The position numbers and the translations under genes are program-made. DNA of 64,000 nt from Candidatus Nitrohelix vancouverensis (GTDB lineage: Bacteria > Nitrospinota > Nitrospinia > Nitrospinales > VA-1), in assembly GCA_015698305.1 (NCBI GenBank), contig CP048620.1:1514557-1578556 (forward strand). Direction: 5' to 3'. Below the pieces are notes generated by a model. That model did not search any database, was not told the DNA's origin, and saw only the letters and a program-made list of their open reading frames with translations. Positions within the stretch are counted from its first letter, which is position 1, and every line of letters begins with the position of its first letter. Positions 17,049 through 24,555 of the stretch are shown here, in pieces.

Positions 17049-18026
17049 TTACAGGTCGGGTCCCATGTGTTTGATAAACAGATGCATGAGTTTGGGGTCG
17101 AAATCTCCCGCCATTTGTTTGGTCATGAGAGCGAGGGTGTCAAACGGCCTCATGGCTTTCTTGTAGGATCGCCGCGTCGTCAGGGCGTCGTAAACGTCCA
17201 TGATCTTGCAGATGCGCGCGTAGAGGGAAATCTCATCGCCTTTCATCCCTTGTGGATAACCGCCGCCGACGAATTTTTCGTGATGCTGTCCGGCCATTCT
17301 CACGACTTTCCCGCTGTAGCAATCCATTTCCTTTAAAATTTCCATCCCCAACGGTGCATGGACTTTCATCGCTTCGAATTCTTCGTCGCTGAGTTTGCCG
17401 TTTTTATTGATGATGTTGGTGTCGATTTTGGTTTTGCCAACGTCGTGCAACATCCCTCCAAGGCCCAGGGCGCGAATTTCGTCGCGCGGCATCTTGGTTT
17501 TTACCGCGAAGGTCATGCAGTACAGGCCAACGTTGACGCTGTGCGTGTGGGTGTAATAATCCTTGCTGGTGATGGCGGCGATTCCCTTGAATCCAAACCC
17601 GGCGGTGGACATGCATTCCTCCATCATGCCCATGACCTCTCCCGATGACTCAAGGATTTTATCCGAGGCGTGGAATTCAAAAAATTCCTGCATGACGTTC
17701 TTTGAAACTTCGTAAATCTTTTCCGTTTTCTTGTTGAGGGGAACGCCGGGATTGCTGACCAGAGTTTTGAGAGATTGTGTTGCGTGCTGGTAATATTTGA
17801 ACAGGTCTTCTTCCTGAATATAAAGCTCCATGTCGGAGTCGCCTTGCTCCAGCATGCGCTTGACCTTGTCTTGATGTTGCGGGGCGCTGGAGGCGAAGAG
17901 CATGAATTTCTCTTTGCCGAATTCACTAGTGCGATAAAAAATATCAAAAGGTTCGCTTCCGCCGTCTACCAGAAACTCAATGTTGATTTCTCTATATCGA
18001 CTGTCTTTTTTGGCTTCTGAACTCAC
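17049..18026 (-). CDS. HD-GYP domain c-di-GMP phosphodiesterase
   Basis: This 325-aa protein has an N-terminal domain of about 130 residues that I do not recognise, then an HD-GYP domain. Metal-binding and signature residues are present: HD at 194-195 (MLHDVGKTKID), HHE at 248-250, and GGGYPQG with GYP at 256-258. HD-GYP enzymes linearise or fully hydrolyse c-di-GMP. The start is a GTG at 18026. It is convergent with the cyclase/HDOD pair, so opposing c-di-GMP activities sit together. A hairpin with an A-rich loop lies 72 bp upstream. Confidence 0.93.
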   Translation of the reverse strand: MSSEAKKDSRYREINIEFLVDGGSEPFDIFYRTSEFGKEKFMLFASSAPQHQDKVKRMLEQGDSDMELYIQEEDLFKYYQHATQSLKTLVSNPGVPLNKKTEKIYEVSKNVMQEFFEFHASDKILESSGEVMGMMEECMSTAGFGFKGIAAITSKDYYTHTHSVNVGLYCMTFAVKTKMPRDEIRALGLGGMLHDVGKTKIDTNIINKNGKLSDEEFEAMKVHAPLGMEILKEMDCYSGKVVRMAGQHHEKFVGGGYPQGMKGDEISLYARICKIMDVYDALTTRRSYKKAMRPFDTLALMTKQMAGDFDPKLMHLFIKHMGPDL

Positions 18027-18097
18027 AGCTACTCTTTAGCAAAGCGGGTGGAAATTAATATTAACTCTGAAATGCCATCTAATGGATAACAGTATCA

Positions 18098-18118
18098 GTT
18101 GCGCTTTTTTTGCGCAAC
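18098..18118. other. Perfect 7-bp hairpin with poly-T/A loop
   Basis: GTTGCGC, T7, GCGCAAC forms a perfect stem with a homopolymer loop between the M20 peptidase stop (18136) and the HD-GYP start (18026). There is no T-run after it on the minus strand, so it is not a classical intrinsic terminator. It could be a leader structure of the HD-GYP mRNA or a transcript-end stabiliser for the peptidase mRNA. Confidence 0.45.
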
Positions 18119-18135
18119 CAATTCATACAGGATTT

Positions 18136-19974
18136 TCAGAATTTTTTCAGTTGGTGCATGAAATACACGATGGAGCGCGCGCAACCCAGAAGGTCAACCA
18201 TGGACATGCTTTCATTGGGTTCGTGCATGCGCGACTCCGGGTCGTAAGCGCCCAAACATAAAGGCGGAGCGTCGCCCAGGGCGTCCATGAGCTTGGGCAC
18301 GAAGGGAATGCTCCCGCCGCATCCATAAAGGCAGGCGGCTTGTCCAAATCCGCGTTCCAGAGAATCCATCATCATGCCGAATATGGGGTGAGCGATTCCT
18401 GTTCTCCAGGGAGAAGCTCCCTTGTCTTCCTCGATTTTTAAATGAAATCCGGGAAGGGTTTGCGTTGTCAAAAATTCCTTGAGCTGTGCCTGGGCGGTGG
18501 CGGATTCGTTTCCCGGAGCCAGCCGGATTTCCACGATGGCTTTAGCTTCCGGTTTTGAAAACAGGCTCGCGGAGCCTTCCAATGAAACGTTGAGGGATTG
18601 CGTCGTTAAAGAAATTTGTTTGGCGTCGTCGCCAATCGCGTTGACAAACTCGGCGCTTGGAGCGCCGTCGTCCTGGATCATCGCGTCAATCCATCGCGCG
18701 ACTTGAAGTTCTGCGATGGGAAACGGCCCGCCGGTGACGCCGGAATGCGGGTCTTTGTCGGCGGCGACGGCTTGCAGGTCAAAAACGATGCGGTCGGGTT
18801 CCGACGCTGTTTCATTGAGAATGATTTCGAGATTATAGCGATTGCGCGCGGTGAGAAAGGCGAGCAGTTTCTCGCGAAACCCGCTTGAATTGACAGGCCC
18901 CGAAAAGGTCAGTCGCGCTCCGGCTCTGCCAAAAATAACGCTTCCCGAAACGCGGTGGCCCGGGCGCGCATTGACGAAAGAGGTTCTGAGCTGGGCTTTC
19001 AAAATGGACTGGATCGTGCTCTCGACCGTTAATGCCGCCTGGGGGATGAGCCCGGCGGCTCCGCGCAAGTCTTCCACTGTGGTGGGAATGCGGCCCAGGC
19101 CATCCATCTCTTCGTCGGTGACGGGGGCGTCGGCCCTGGCGATGGCTTCCACTGCGAGCGAATGATCCTCGCGAATCAGGCGGGCGAGGAGTTTGTACAG
19201 CGCCGTTTGAGCGTCCAATCCCGAGTTGGAGTTTGTTTGAGTCATTTCAACATTCATCTGGATGATGCCGCGTAGCGACGCGGTCAGGCCGGGGACTCCG
19301 GTGGCGGGATTCACGACGTCGGTGATGATGACGCAATCGATATCCTTGAAAAAATCCCGGTTCTGTTCGATCTGAGCGGCCAGGGAGTGCGAGCCGCATT
19401 CCTCTTCGGTTTCGTAGATCACCTTGATATTACAGGGGAGCGCGTCCCAGGCCGCGTCCATCGGCGGGCGAAGTTGGTGCGCGCGCAAGGCGGCGTCCAC
19501 GCTGAGGCCGATACAGACCACGCCGCTCAAGTCATCCGCCGCGCCGCGCCCATAAGCGCGGGTTTTATCTTCGTTCCAGCGCAGCGTGGTGGGCGCAACG
19601 CCCTCCCATCGTTTGAAGGCGCCGTCGTCCATATAGGGTTGCTTGTCCAGATGCGCGTAAAACAGGATTGTGGGTTTTTCCGGCGACACAGGGATCTCCG
19701 CCATCAACAAGGGGTTGGGGAGCGTTTGACCCGGTTCCGGCTGGTTGACGCGGACCTGCGGAAAGCCGATTTCTTTGAGATATGAGGAGGCGCATTGCAG
19801 AATTTCTTTCATGTCGCTGGGCGTTTCGCGATCGCCGGGAAATTCATTCACGCCGAAACTTCGGCTGTCGATGCCGACCATTGTTTCGAGATAGCGCAGG
19901 TGGCGTTCCACCAGATCGGTTCCCGGTTGAATTTCAGAGCAAGGGTCGGGATGGTTTGTTTCGGTCGCGTTCAA
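18136..19974 (-). CDS. M20 family metallopeptidase
   Basis: This 612-aa protein has the M20 zinc-peptidase pattern. Metal ligands are visible in FYAHLDKQPYMDD (His108, Asp110), GRGAADDLSG (Asp147 region) and YETEEECGSHS (Glu at about 189-191). M20 enzymes are cytosolic di-nuclear zinc exopeptidases, dipeptidases or deacylases. At 612 aa it is longer than the usual 400-470, with extra sequence around the dimerisation domain. Its substrate cannot be predicted. The start is a TTG at 19974 preceded by GGAG at 7 nt. No operon partner is evident. Confidence 0.88.
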   Translation of the reverse strand: MNATETNHPDPCSEIQPGTDLVERHLRYLETMVGIDSRSFGVNEFPGDRETPSDMKEILQCASSYLKEIGFPQVRVNQPEPGQTLPNPLLMAEIPVSPEKPTILFYAHLDKQPYMDDGAFKRWEGVAPTTLRWNEDKTRAYGRGAADDLSGVVCIGLSVDAALRAHQLRPPMDAAWDALPCNIKVIYETEEECGSHSLAAQIEQNRDFFKDIDCVIITDVVNPATGVPGLTASLRGIIQMNVEMTQTNSNSGLDAQTALYKLLARLIREDHSLAVEAIARADAPVTDEEMDGLGRIPTTVEDLRGAAGLIPQAALTVESTIQSILKAQLRTSFVNARPGHRVSGSVIFGRAGARLTFSGPVNSSGFREKLLAFLTARNRYNLEIILNETASEPDRIVFDLQAVAADKDPHSGVTGGPFPIAELQVARWIDAMIQDDGAPSAEFVNAIGDDAKQISLTTQSLNVSLEGSASLFSKPEAKAIVEIRLAPGNESATAQAQLKEFLTTQTLPGFHLKIEEDKGASPWRTGIAHPIFGMMMDSLERGFGQAACLYGCGGSIPFVPKLMDALGDAPPLCLGAYDPESRMHEPNESMSMVDLLGCARSIVYFMHQLKKF

Positions 19975-20121
19975 TGCAATCTCCGTCGCTGAGAATGGAA
20001 AATTCCAGCGCTATGCTGGCTTTACTTGTCCCAAGGGTTGATATAGTATAAACAGGTTTTAAAACAATAATGAAATCGTTTTTTATATTTATTTTACGGT
20101 TCTCAACTTCCGCGGGCGTTC

Positions 20122-20394
20122 ATGTTCACCAGGGTTCTCAATGGCATTCGGTTGCTTCAAATATTCAGGGAACGGGCCAATTGGAAGTTGATCCGCCGAT
20201 CGCGCAAACACCTTCGCGACTTTATCCTGTTTCGTAGCGGGGTACGCCGAGCGAGTTTGCTCAGCGCGCTATGGCACTGGTTTTACATGCTGAAAGGGCT
20301 GGAGGTTTTAGTCTGGCGGCTGGAGACTTTTGGCATTCTGTTTCTTCCCGGCGCGACGCCCCAGGACAAAGAACGGCTCAATCAGAACCTCTGA
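20122..20394 (+). CDS. Small basic hypothetical protein
   Basis: This is a 90-aa reading frame 20 bp upstream of the GT2 gene. It has an Arg-rich N-terminal half and a hydrophobic, Trp-rich segment at about residues 46-75, then a polar tail (TPQDKERLNQNL). I recognise no family and see no strong ribosome-binding site. An alternative short frame starts at 20069 with a signal-like N-terminus but ends early. Composition and position argue mildly for a real gene, perhaps a small membrane-associated protein. Treat it as tentative. Confidence 0.4.
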   Translation: MFTRVLNGIRLLQIFRERANWKLIRRSRKHLRDFILFRSGVRRASLLSALWHWFYMLKGLEVLVWRLETFGILFLPGATPQDKERLNQNL

Positions 20395-20414
20395 ATTTAA
20401 TCTTCCCCTCCATT

Positions 20415-21173
20415 ATGGAAGTTTCTCCTTATTTATCGGTCGTCATTCCTGCGTATAACGAAGCCGTTCGTCTTCGCAAAACACTGCCCTTGGTTAGAGA
20501 ATTCTTTCAGGCTCAGGAATTTACATGGGAGCTGGTGTTGGTTGATGACGGTAGCGTCGATGGCACGGCTGATATCCTTGGCGAATTTTTTGAACCGCAT
20601 GAGGCGCGGGCCGTTTCCCTTCCCGCCAATCGGGGCAAGGGTTATGCCGTGAGAACGGGAGTCTTGGAGTCGAAAGGGAAACTTGTGTTGATCTCCGATG
20701 CGGACCTTTCAACGCCCTTGAAGGAATTTGCCACCTTGCAATCCTGTCTTGAAGAGGGCTTCGACGTGGCTATCGGTTCGCGCTCTCTGGCCAATTCGAA
20801 TATTGTAGTGAGGCAGGCTTGGTATCGCGAAGGAATGGGCCGGTTCTTTAATTTTCTGGTGCAGACAATCGCTCTCAAAGGTTTCATTGATACGCAGTGC
20901 GGTTTCAAATGTTTTGAACGTGAAAAATTACTATCCGTTATTCAGTCCATGCGAATAGACGGTTTCAGCTTCGATGTGGAGTTATTGTATATCGCTATGA
21001 AAAAAGGGTTCTCGGTGAAAGAGGTTGCGGTGGAGTGGCGCCATATGGAAGCTTCCAGAGTGCGGATCTGGATCGATCCGGCGCGGATGATTCTGGATCT
21101 GTTTAAAATTCGTTGCAACGACTTGCTGGGCCGATACGGCTCGCGGCAACGGCGGGAGACCTCTACGTTATGA
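20415..21173 (+). CDS. GT2 glycosyltransferase, dolichyl/polyprenyl-phosphate type
   Basis: This 252-aa glycosyltransferase has a GT-A fold. Key motifs are VVIPAYNEA, VLVDDGSVDGT (DDGS at 44-47) and the DxD-like SDADLST (Asp95, Asp97). The later parts (DTQCGFKCF and FSFDVELLYIAMKKG) match the polyprenyl-phosphate glycosyltransferase group related to ALG5/DPM1. Such enzymes load a sugar on undecaprenyl phosphate on the cytoplasmic face for use by GT-C enzymes. The next gene is a GT-C protein joined by an ATGA overlap, which fits donor and transferase. I start at the ATG at 20415, where the fold begins; the longer frame to 20271 overlaps another small frame. Confidence 0.9.
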   Translation: MEVSPYLSVVIPAYNEAVRLRKTLPLVREFFQAQEFTWELVLVDDGSVDGTADILGEFFEPHEARAVSLPANRGKGYAVRTGVLESKGKLVLISDADLSTPLKEFATLQSCLEEGFDVAIGSRSLANSNIVVRQAWYREGMGRFFNFLVQTIALKGFIDTQCGFKCFEREKLLSVIQSMRIDGFSFDVELLYIAMKKGFSVKEVAVEWRHMEASRVRIWIDPARMILDLFKIRCNDLLGRYGSRQRRETSTL

Positions 21174-22651
21174 TGGCTTTGTTGAACGACCGTAAGTTTC
21201 AGCTTATTTTTCTCGTTTATTCGATGATCCTGTTGTTCTGGGGGCGCCAGCTGGATGGGGGGCTGACCAATTTCGACGACGCGTTTTACGCGCAAAAAGC
21301 CACGGAAATTTTTAGCTCAAAAAGTCTGTGGCTGGTGACCTATCATGGCAACCCTTCTTTTGAAAACCCTCCTCTGATTTTCTGGATGATGGCGCTGGGC
21401 TATAAGATGTTTGGCGTGTCGACCTACGCGGCTATATTTTTTCCAGCATTGTTGGGATTGGGAACGGTTTTAACGACTTATGCGTTCGCGCGCAACTTAT
21501 ATGGCGACTGGGTGGCGTTTTTCTCGGCAATCGTTCTTATTTTCCCGGGGATGTTTCTTGATGGCGCGCGCCGGGCTATGTTGGACGTCCCGCTTGCTTT
21601 TTTTGTCACGGCGGCCTTGTTCGCCTTCTGGAAGGCGCGTTCGAATCCAAAGTATTTTTTATTGTATGGCTTGTTCACCGCCTTCGGCGTGTGGACCAAA
21701 AGTGTACTTGGGTTTTTCCCCCTGGTCATCGGTTTTGTTTATTTGTTATGTGGTGGAGGCTGGCGCGGACTACTCAATAAAGGTTTTTGGGCGGGCGCAG
21801 TGGTCGGCGTTTCTGCCGGATCGATCTGGTATATCGTCAATTGGTTGGAGTATGGCGACTATTTTTATCAGAGCCATTTTGGTCGTCCGCATATGACCTT
21901 GTTTGGAGCCAGTTTTGGAACCGGAGGCGATATTCTATTTTTTCTTGGATACATCAGGGATTTCTGGAAAACCCATTGGCCCTGGTTTCCTTTAGCGGTG
22001 GCGGGACTTTATGTATTTGGACGGAAGGCGTGGAAGGAAAAGGATGAAAAGGCTCTGCTGTTGTTTTTATGGCCGGTCGTTGTGTTCGCGATCATGAGCT
22101 TGAGCGCGAATCAGACCTTGCGTTATCTATTCATGATTTTTCCGCCTCTTGCGATTGTGACGGCTAAGTTTATTGGAGACTGGGCGACTCCTGTGTGGCG
22201 GGATCGTCTGGTTTGCATCGGGATGGGTTCTGTGATGGCGGGAGCTATTGTCATCAATTCGACTCCCGCAGAAATCAAGGTGACCTTGAAACCCAGTAGC
22301 GTTGAGGTACGGCTTTTATCCCGAATCATCAATCTGAACGTTGACCCGGGCGGTATGCTGTATTCCTACAAATTATCGAAGTGGAATCCCCGTCATGCGG
22401 TTGTGTTTTATACGGATCGTTATTTTGAATACCCTATCAGCGATCCTGAAGAATTATTTGAGACCATTAAAAAGAATCCCCGGTCGACCTGGTTGACGGC
22501 GACCTTTCGCTGGAAAGAACTGGATGCGGCCTATCCGGGGAAGTTTTATTTGATTCAGGCGGAGAAAACATACGCTTATTTCACGTCGATGGAAAATCGT
22601 AAGAACGTGATTTATGATTTTTCTGCCAGGGAAGTCACCGCGGTGCGTTGA
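21170..22651 (+). CDS. GT-C (PMT/ArnT-type) membrane glycosyltransferase
   Basis: This 493-aa multi-spanning membrane protein belongs to the PMT/ArnT superfamily. After the first membrane segment, the periplasmic loop carries an acidic pair (TNFDDAFYAQ), the usual catalytic position, and PSFENPPLIFWMMA resembles the family PPL motif. About ten membrane segments follow, then a soluble C-terminal part of about 130 residues. It would use a polyprenyl-phosphate sugar to glycosylate a periplasmic acceptor. Its ATG overlaps the stop of the GT2 gene, a likely producer of that donor. The acceptor (lipid A, glycan or protein) is unknown. Confidence 0.85.
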   Translation: MMALLNDRKFQLIFLVYSMILLFWGRQLDGGLTNFDDAFYAQKATEIFSSKSLWLVTYHGNPSFENPPLIFWMMALGYKMFGVSTYAAIFFPALLGLGTVLTTYAFARNLYGDWVAFFSAIVLIFPGMFLDGARRAMLDVPLAFFVTAALFAFWKARSNPKYFLLYGLFTAFGVWTKSVLGFFPLVIGFVYLLCGGGWRGLLNKGFWAGAVVGVSAGSIWYIVNWLEYGDYFYQSHFGRPHMTLFGASFGTGGDILFFLGYIRDFWKTHWPWFPLAVAGLYVFGRKAWKEKDEKALLLFLWPVVVFAIMSLSANQTLRYLFMIFPPLAIVTAKFIGDWATPVWRDRLVCIGMGSVMAGAIVINSTPAEIKVTLKPSSVEVRLLSRIINLNVDPGGMLYSYKLSKWNPRHAVVFYTDRYFEYPISDPEELFETIKKNPRSTWLTATFRWKELDAAYPGKFYLIQAEKTYAYFTSMENRKNVIYDFSAREVTAVR

Positions 22652-22662
22652 CCACATCTCAG

Positions 22663-24417
22663 CTATTTGAGGCCGAGCAGGAAATAGGTTTCAAGCAAAT
22701 TGTCTTTCTGGGAAAGAATTCCCTCTTGCCAGATGGCTTTGATCAAAGGCCCCTTTTTTCCTCCTTTTTTCCAGCCGGTATCTCGCGCGATGATTTTCAA
22801 GGGGAGCGATTGGAAATGCGTGTTCCAGTCTTCTTCCCGAAGGACAACGAAGCCAGGTTGTGGGGATGCGGCGACGTTTACAATTTCTTGAACGTCTTCA
22901 ACGTTGATTGCCATCTGCCCGGTCATGATTCCGAGACGAGCGCGGTGGCTCCCCAGTTGATAAGCGGTGATTTTTTCATCGCCATTTCCCTGTGCGCGGA
23001 TGATCTCTGAAAAATGTTTCATGGGATAACGGTCGAGGAAGGGGTGCGCGGCGCCGTTGAGCAGGCCCAGGAAAATGATTTGCAGGAAGGCGAGCGAAAG
23101 AACCAGCCGAAAACGTTCTCCTTTACGGTGCATGCGCCACAGGACGAGCGAGCCAAGTCCGAGGCAGAGCGGCATGAATATCACGGATAGAGGGACTTCA
23201 AAAAGAGGCTGGATCGTCCAAAGCGCGACGCCGCCGGCAAACGCCAGGATCATGTAAATCCCGAGCGTCGCAACGAAGGGGTATTTGAAGTAAGCGTTGG
23301 ATATTTGTTTGCTGTCGGCAAGTTGGCAGAGAAAATAGCCGGTGATCATCGCCAGCGCAGGAGACAGAGGCAGGAGATAGCGGCTGTGTTCAATGCGAAA
23401 CAGAGTGAAGATCAGCGTCGGCGCGACAACCCATGCCAGGCAAAACAACAGGGATTTGTTGGAGTCTTCCAGCAAGCCGCCCGCCCGGTTTTTGATCCGC
23501 AGAAATAAAGAATCTTTCAGCGTTGATGGGTCGGTCTCCGTTTGCGGCGTGAACCAGAAGATCAGCGCGGCGAGCGTGAACAGAGACCAGGGAAGGTGGT
23601 AGCGAAACAGCACGCCAAAATAATAAAAGCTGAAGGGCAGGTCGTGCATGACCCGATCCCTGATTTCAGCGCCGAGAATATGGTCGCTGAATTCGTCGCC
23701 GTGAAGCAGAAACATCGTGGTAAACCAGGGTAGATTCATGGCGATGACCAGCGTCAGGCCCTGAAAGATGCGCAAGGGTTTCAGTAAAGAGGCGTCCCGT
23801 CGCAAAGCAAAAAAAGTCGCCAGCGTGGCGGCGGGAATCAGCAATGCGGGCGGCCCTTTCGTCATGAAGCCGAGGCCGATAAAAATATAGAAGCCGTAAA
23901 TCCATCCCGCATGTATTTTTTCCGTATCGACGGCTCTGATGAAACAGTACAGAGAGGTCAGGATGAACAAGGCTACCGTCATGTCGGTGATGGCCCAACG
24001 CGAAATCTGGGCGTGCAGGTACAGACCGGGTAATATGGATGCGCTGATGAAGGCAGTGCGGCTGTCAAATAATCGCCTTGCCAGCAAAAATGTCACGAAG
24101 ACACAGAGCGCGCCGGACAAGGCGGAAACCAGACGCGCCGAGGCGTGATCGGCGCCAAACAATTTATAACTTGCGGCGACCAGCCAGTAGTAAAGGATGG
24201 GTTTGGCGAAACGTTTTTTCTCGTGGTAAACCGGCGTGATATAATCGCCGCTTGCCGTCATGTTTTTCACCGACTCGACGTAAAAATTTTCGTCGGTATG
24301 GTAAGGAGGAACCGCGTCGATGCTATAACTGAAGGCGAATAACGAGATAAGCGCAAGAGTCGCCGCCAGCAAGAGTTCTGATGTTCTGGATGCGGGTGAG
24401 CTGTGTTGCATTGTCAC
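22663..24417 (-). CDS. GT-C (PMT/ArnT-type) membrane glycosyltransferase
   Basis: This 584-aa membrane protein has the ArnT/PMT_2 layout. An N-terminal membrane segment is followed by the acidic motif PPYHTDENFYVESV, then a periplasmic FAKPILYYWLVAASYKLFG segment, many hydrophobic helices and a C-terminal soluble domain. Family members transfer sugars such as aminoarabinose or mannose from polyprenyl-phosphate donors in the periplasm. The gene is convergent with the preceding GT-C gene (11-bp gap) and divergent from the next one. Three GT-C genes in 6 kb suggest a multi-step periplasmic decoration pathway. Confidence 0.85.
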   Translation of the reverse strand: MTMQHSSPASRTSELLLAATLALISLFAFSYSIDAVPPYHTDENFYVESVKNMTASGDYITPVYHEKKRFAKPILYYWLVAASYKLFGADHASARLVSALSGALCVFVTFLLARRLFDSRTAFISASILPGLYLHAQISRWAITDMTVALFILTSLYCFIRAVDTEKIHAGWIYGFYIFIGLGFMTKGPPALLIPAATLATFFALRRDASLLKPLRIFQGLTLVIAMNLPWFTTMFLLHGDEFSDHILGAEIRDRVMHDLPFSFYYFGVLFRYHLPWSLFTLAALIFWFTPQTETDPSTLKDSLFLRIKNRAGGLLEDSNKSLLFCLAWVVAPTLIFTLFRIEHSRYLLPLSPALAMITGYFLCQLADSKQISNAYFKYPFVATLGIYMILAFAGGVALWTIQPLFEVPLSVIFMPLCLGLGSLVLWRMHRKGERFRLVLSLAFLQIIFLGLLNGAAHPFLDRYPMKHFSEIIRAQGNGDEKITAYQLGSHRARLGIMTGQMAINVEDVQEIVNVAASPQPGFVVLREEDWNTHFQSLPLKIIARDTGWKKGGKKGPLIKAIWQEGILSQKDNLLETYFLLGLK

Positions 24418-24555
24418 GATGTGGAGATGAACAGGGCGCCTGCCGTTTCAGGAAAGAGTACCTGAACGCATTATACACGGATCAATTGCAAGCTATACTA
24501 AATCCTTATAAGCTCTGGCGGAGATATTTCAGATCTCCCCTTCCAGCCAAAAATA

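Noticed and set aside
24520-24538. GGAGAT/ATCTCC dyad before the GT-C gene
   Set aside because: A 6-bp stem with a 7-base loop is short enough to arise by chance and has no supporting promoter match around it.
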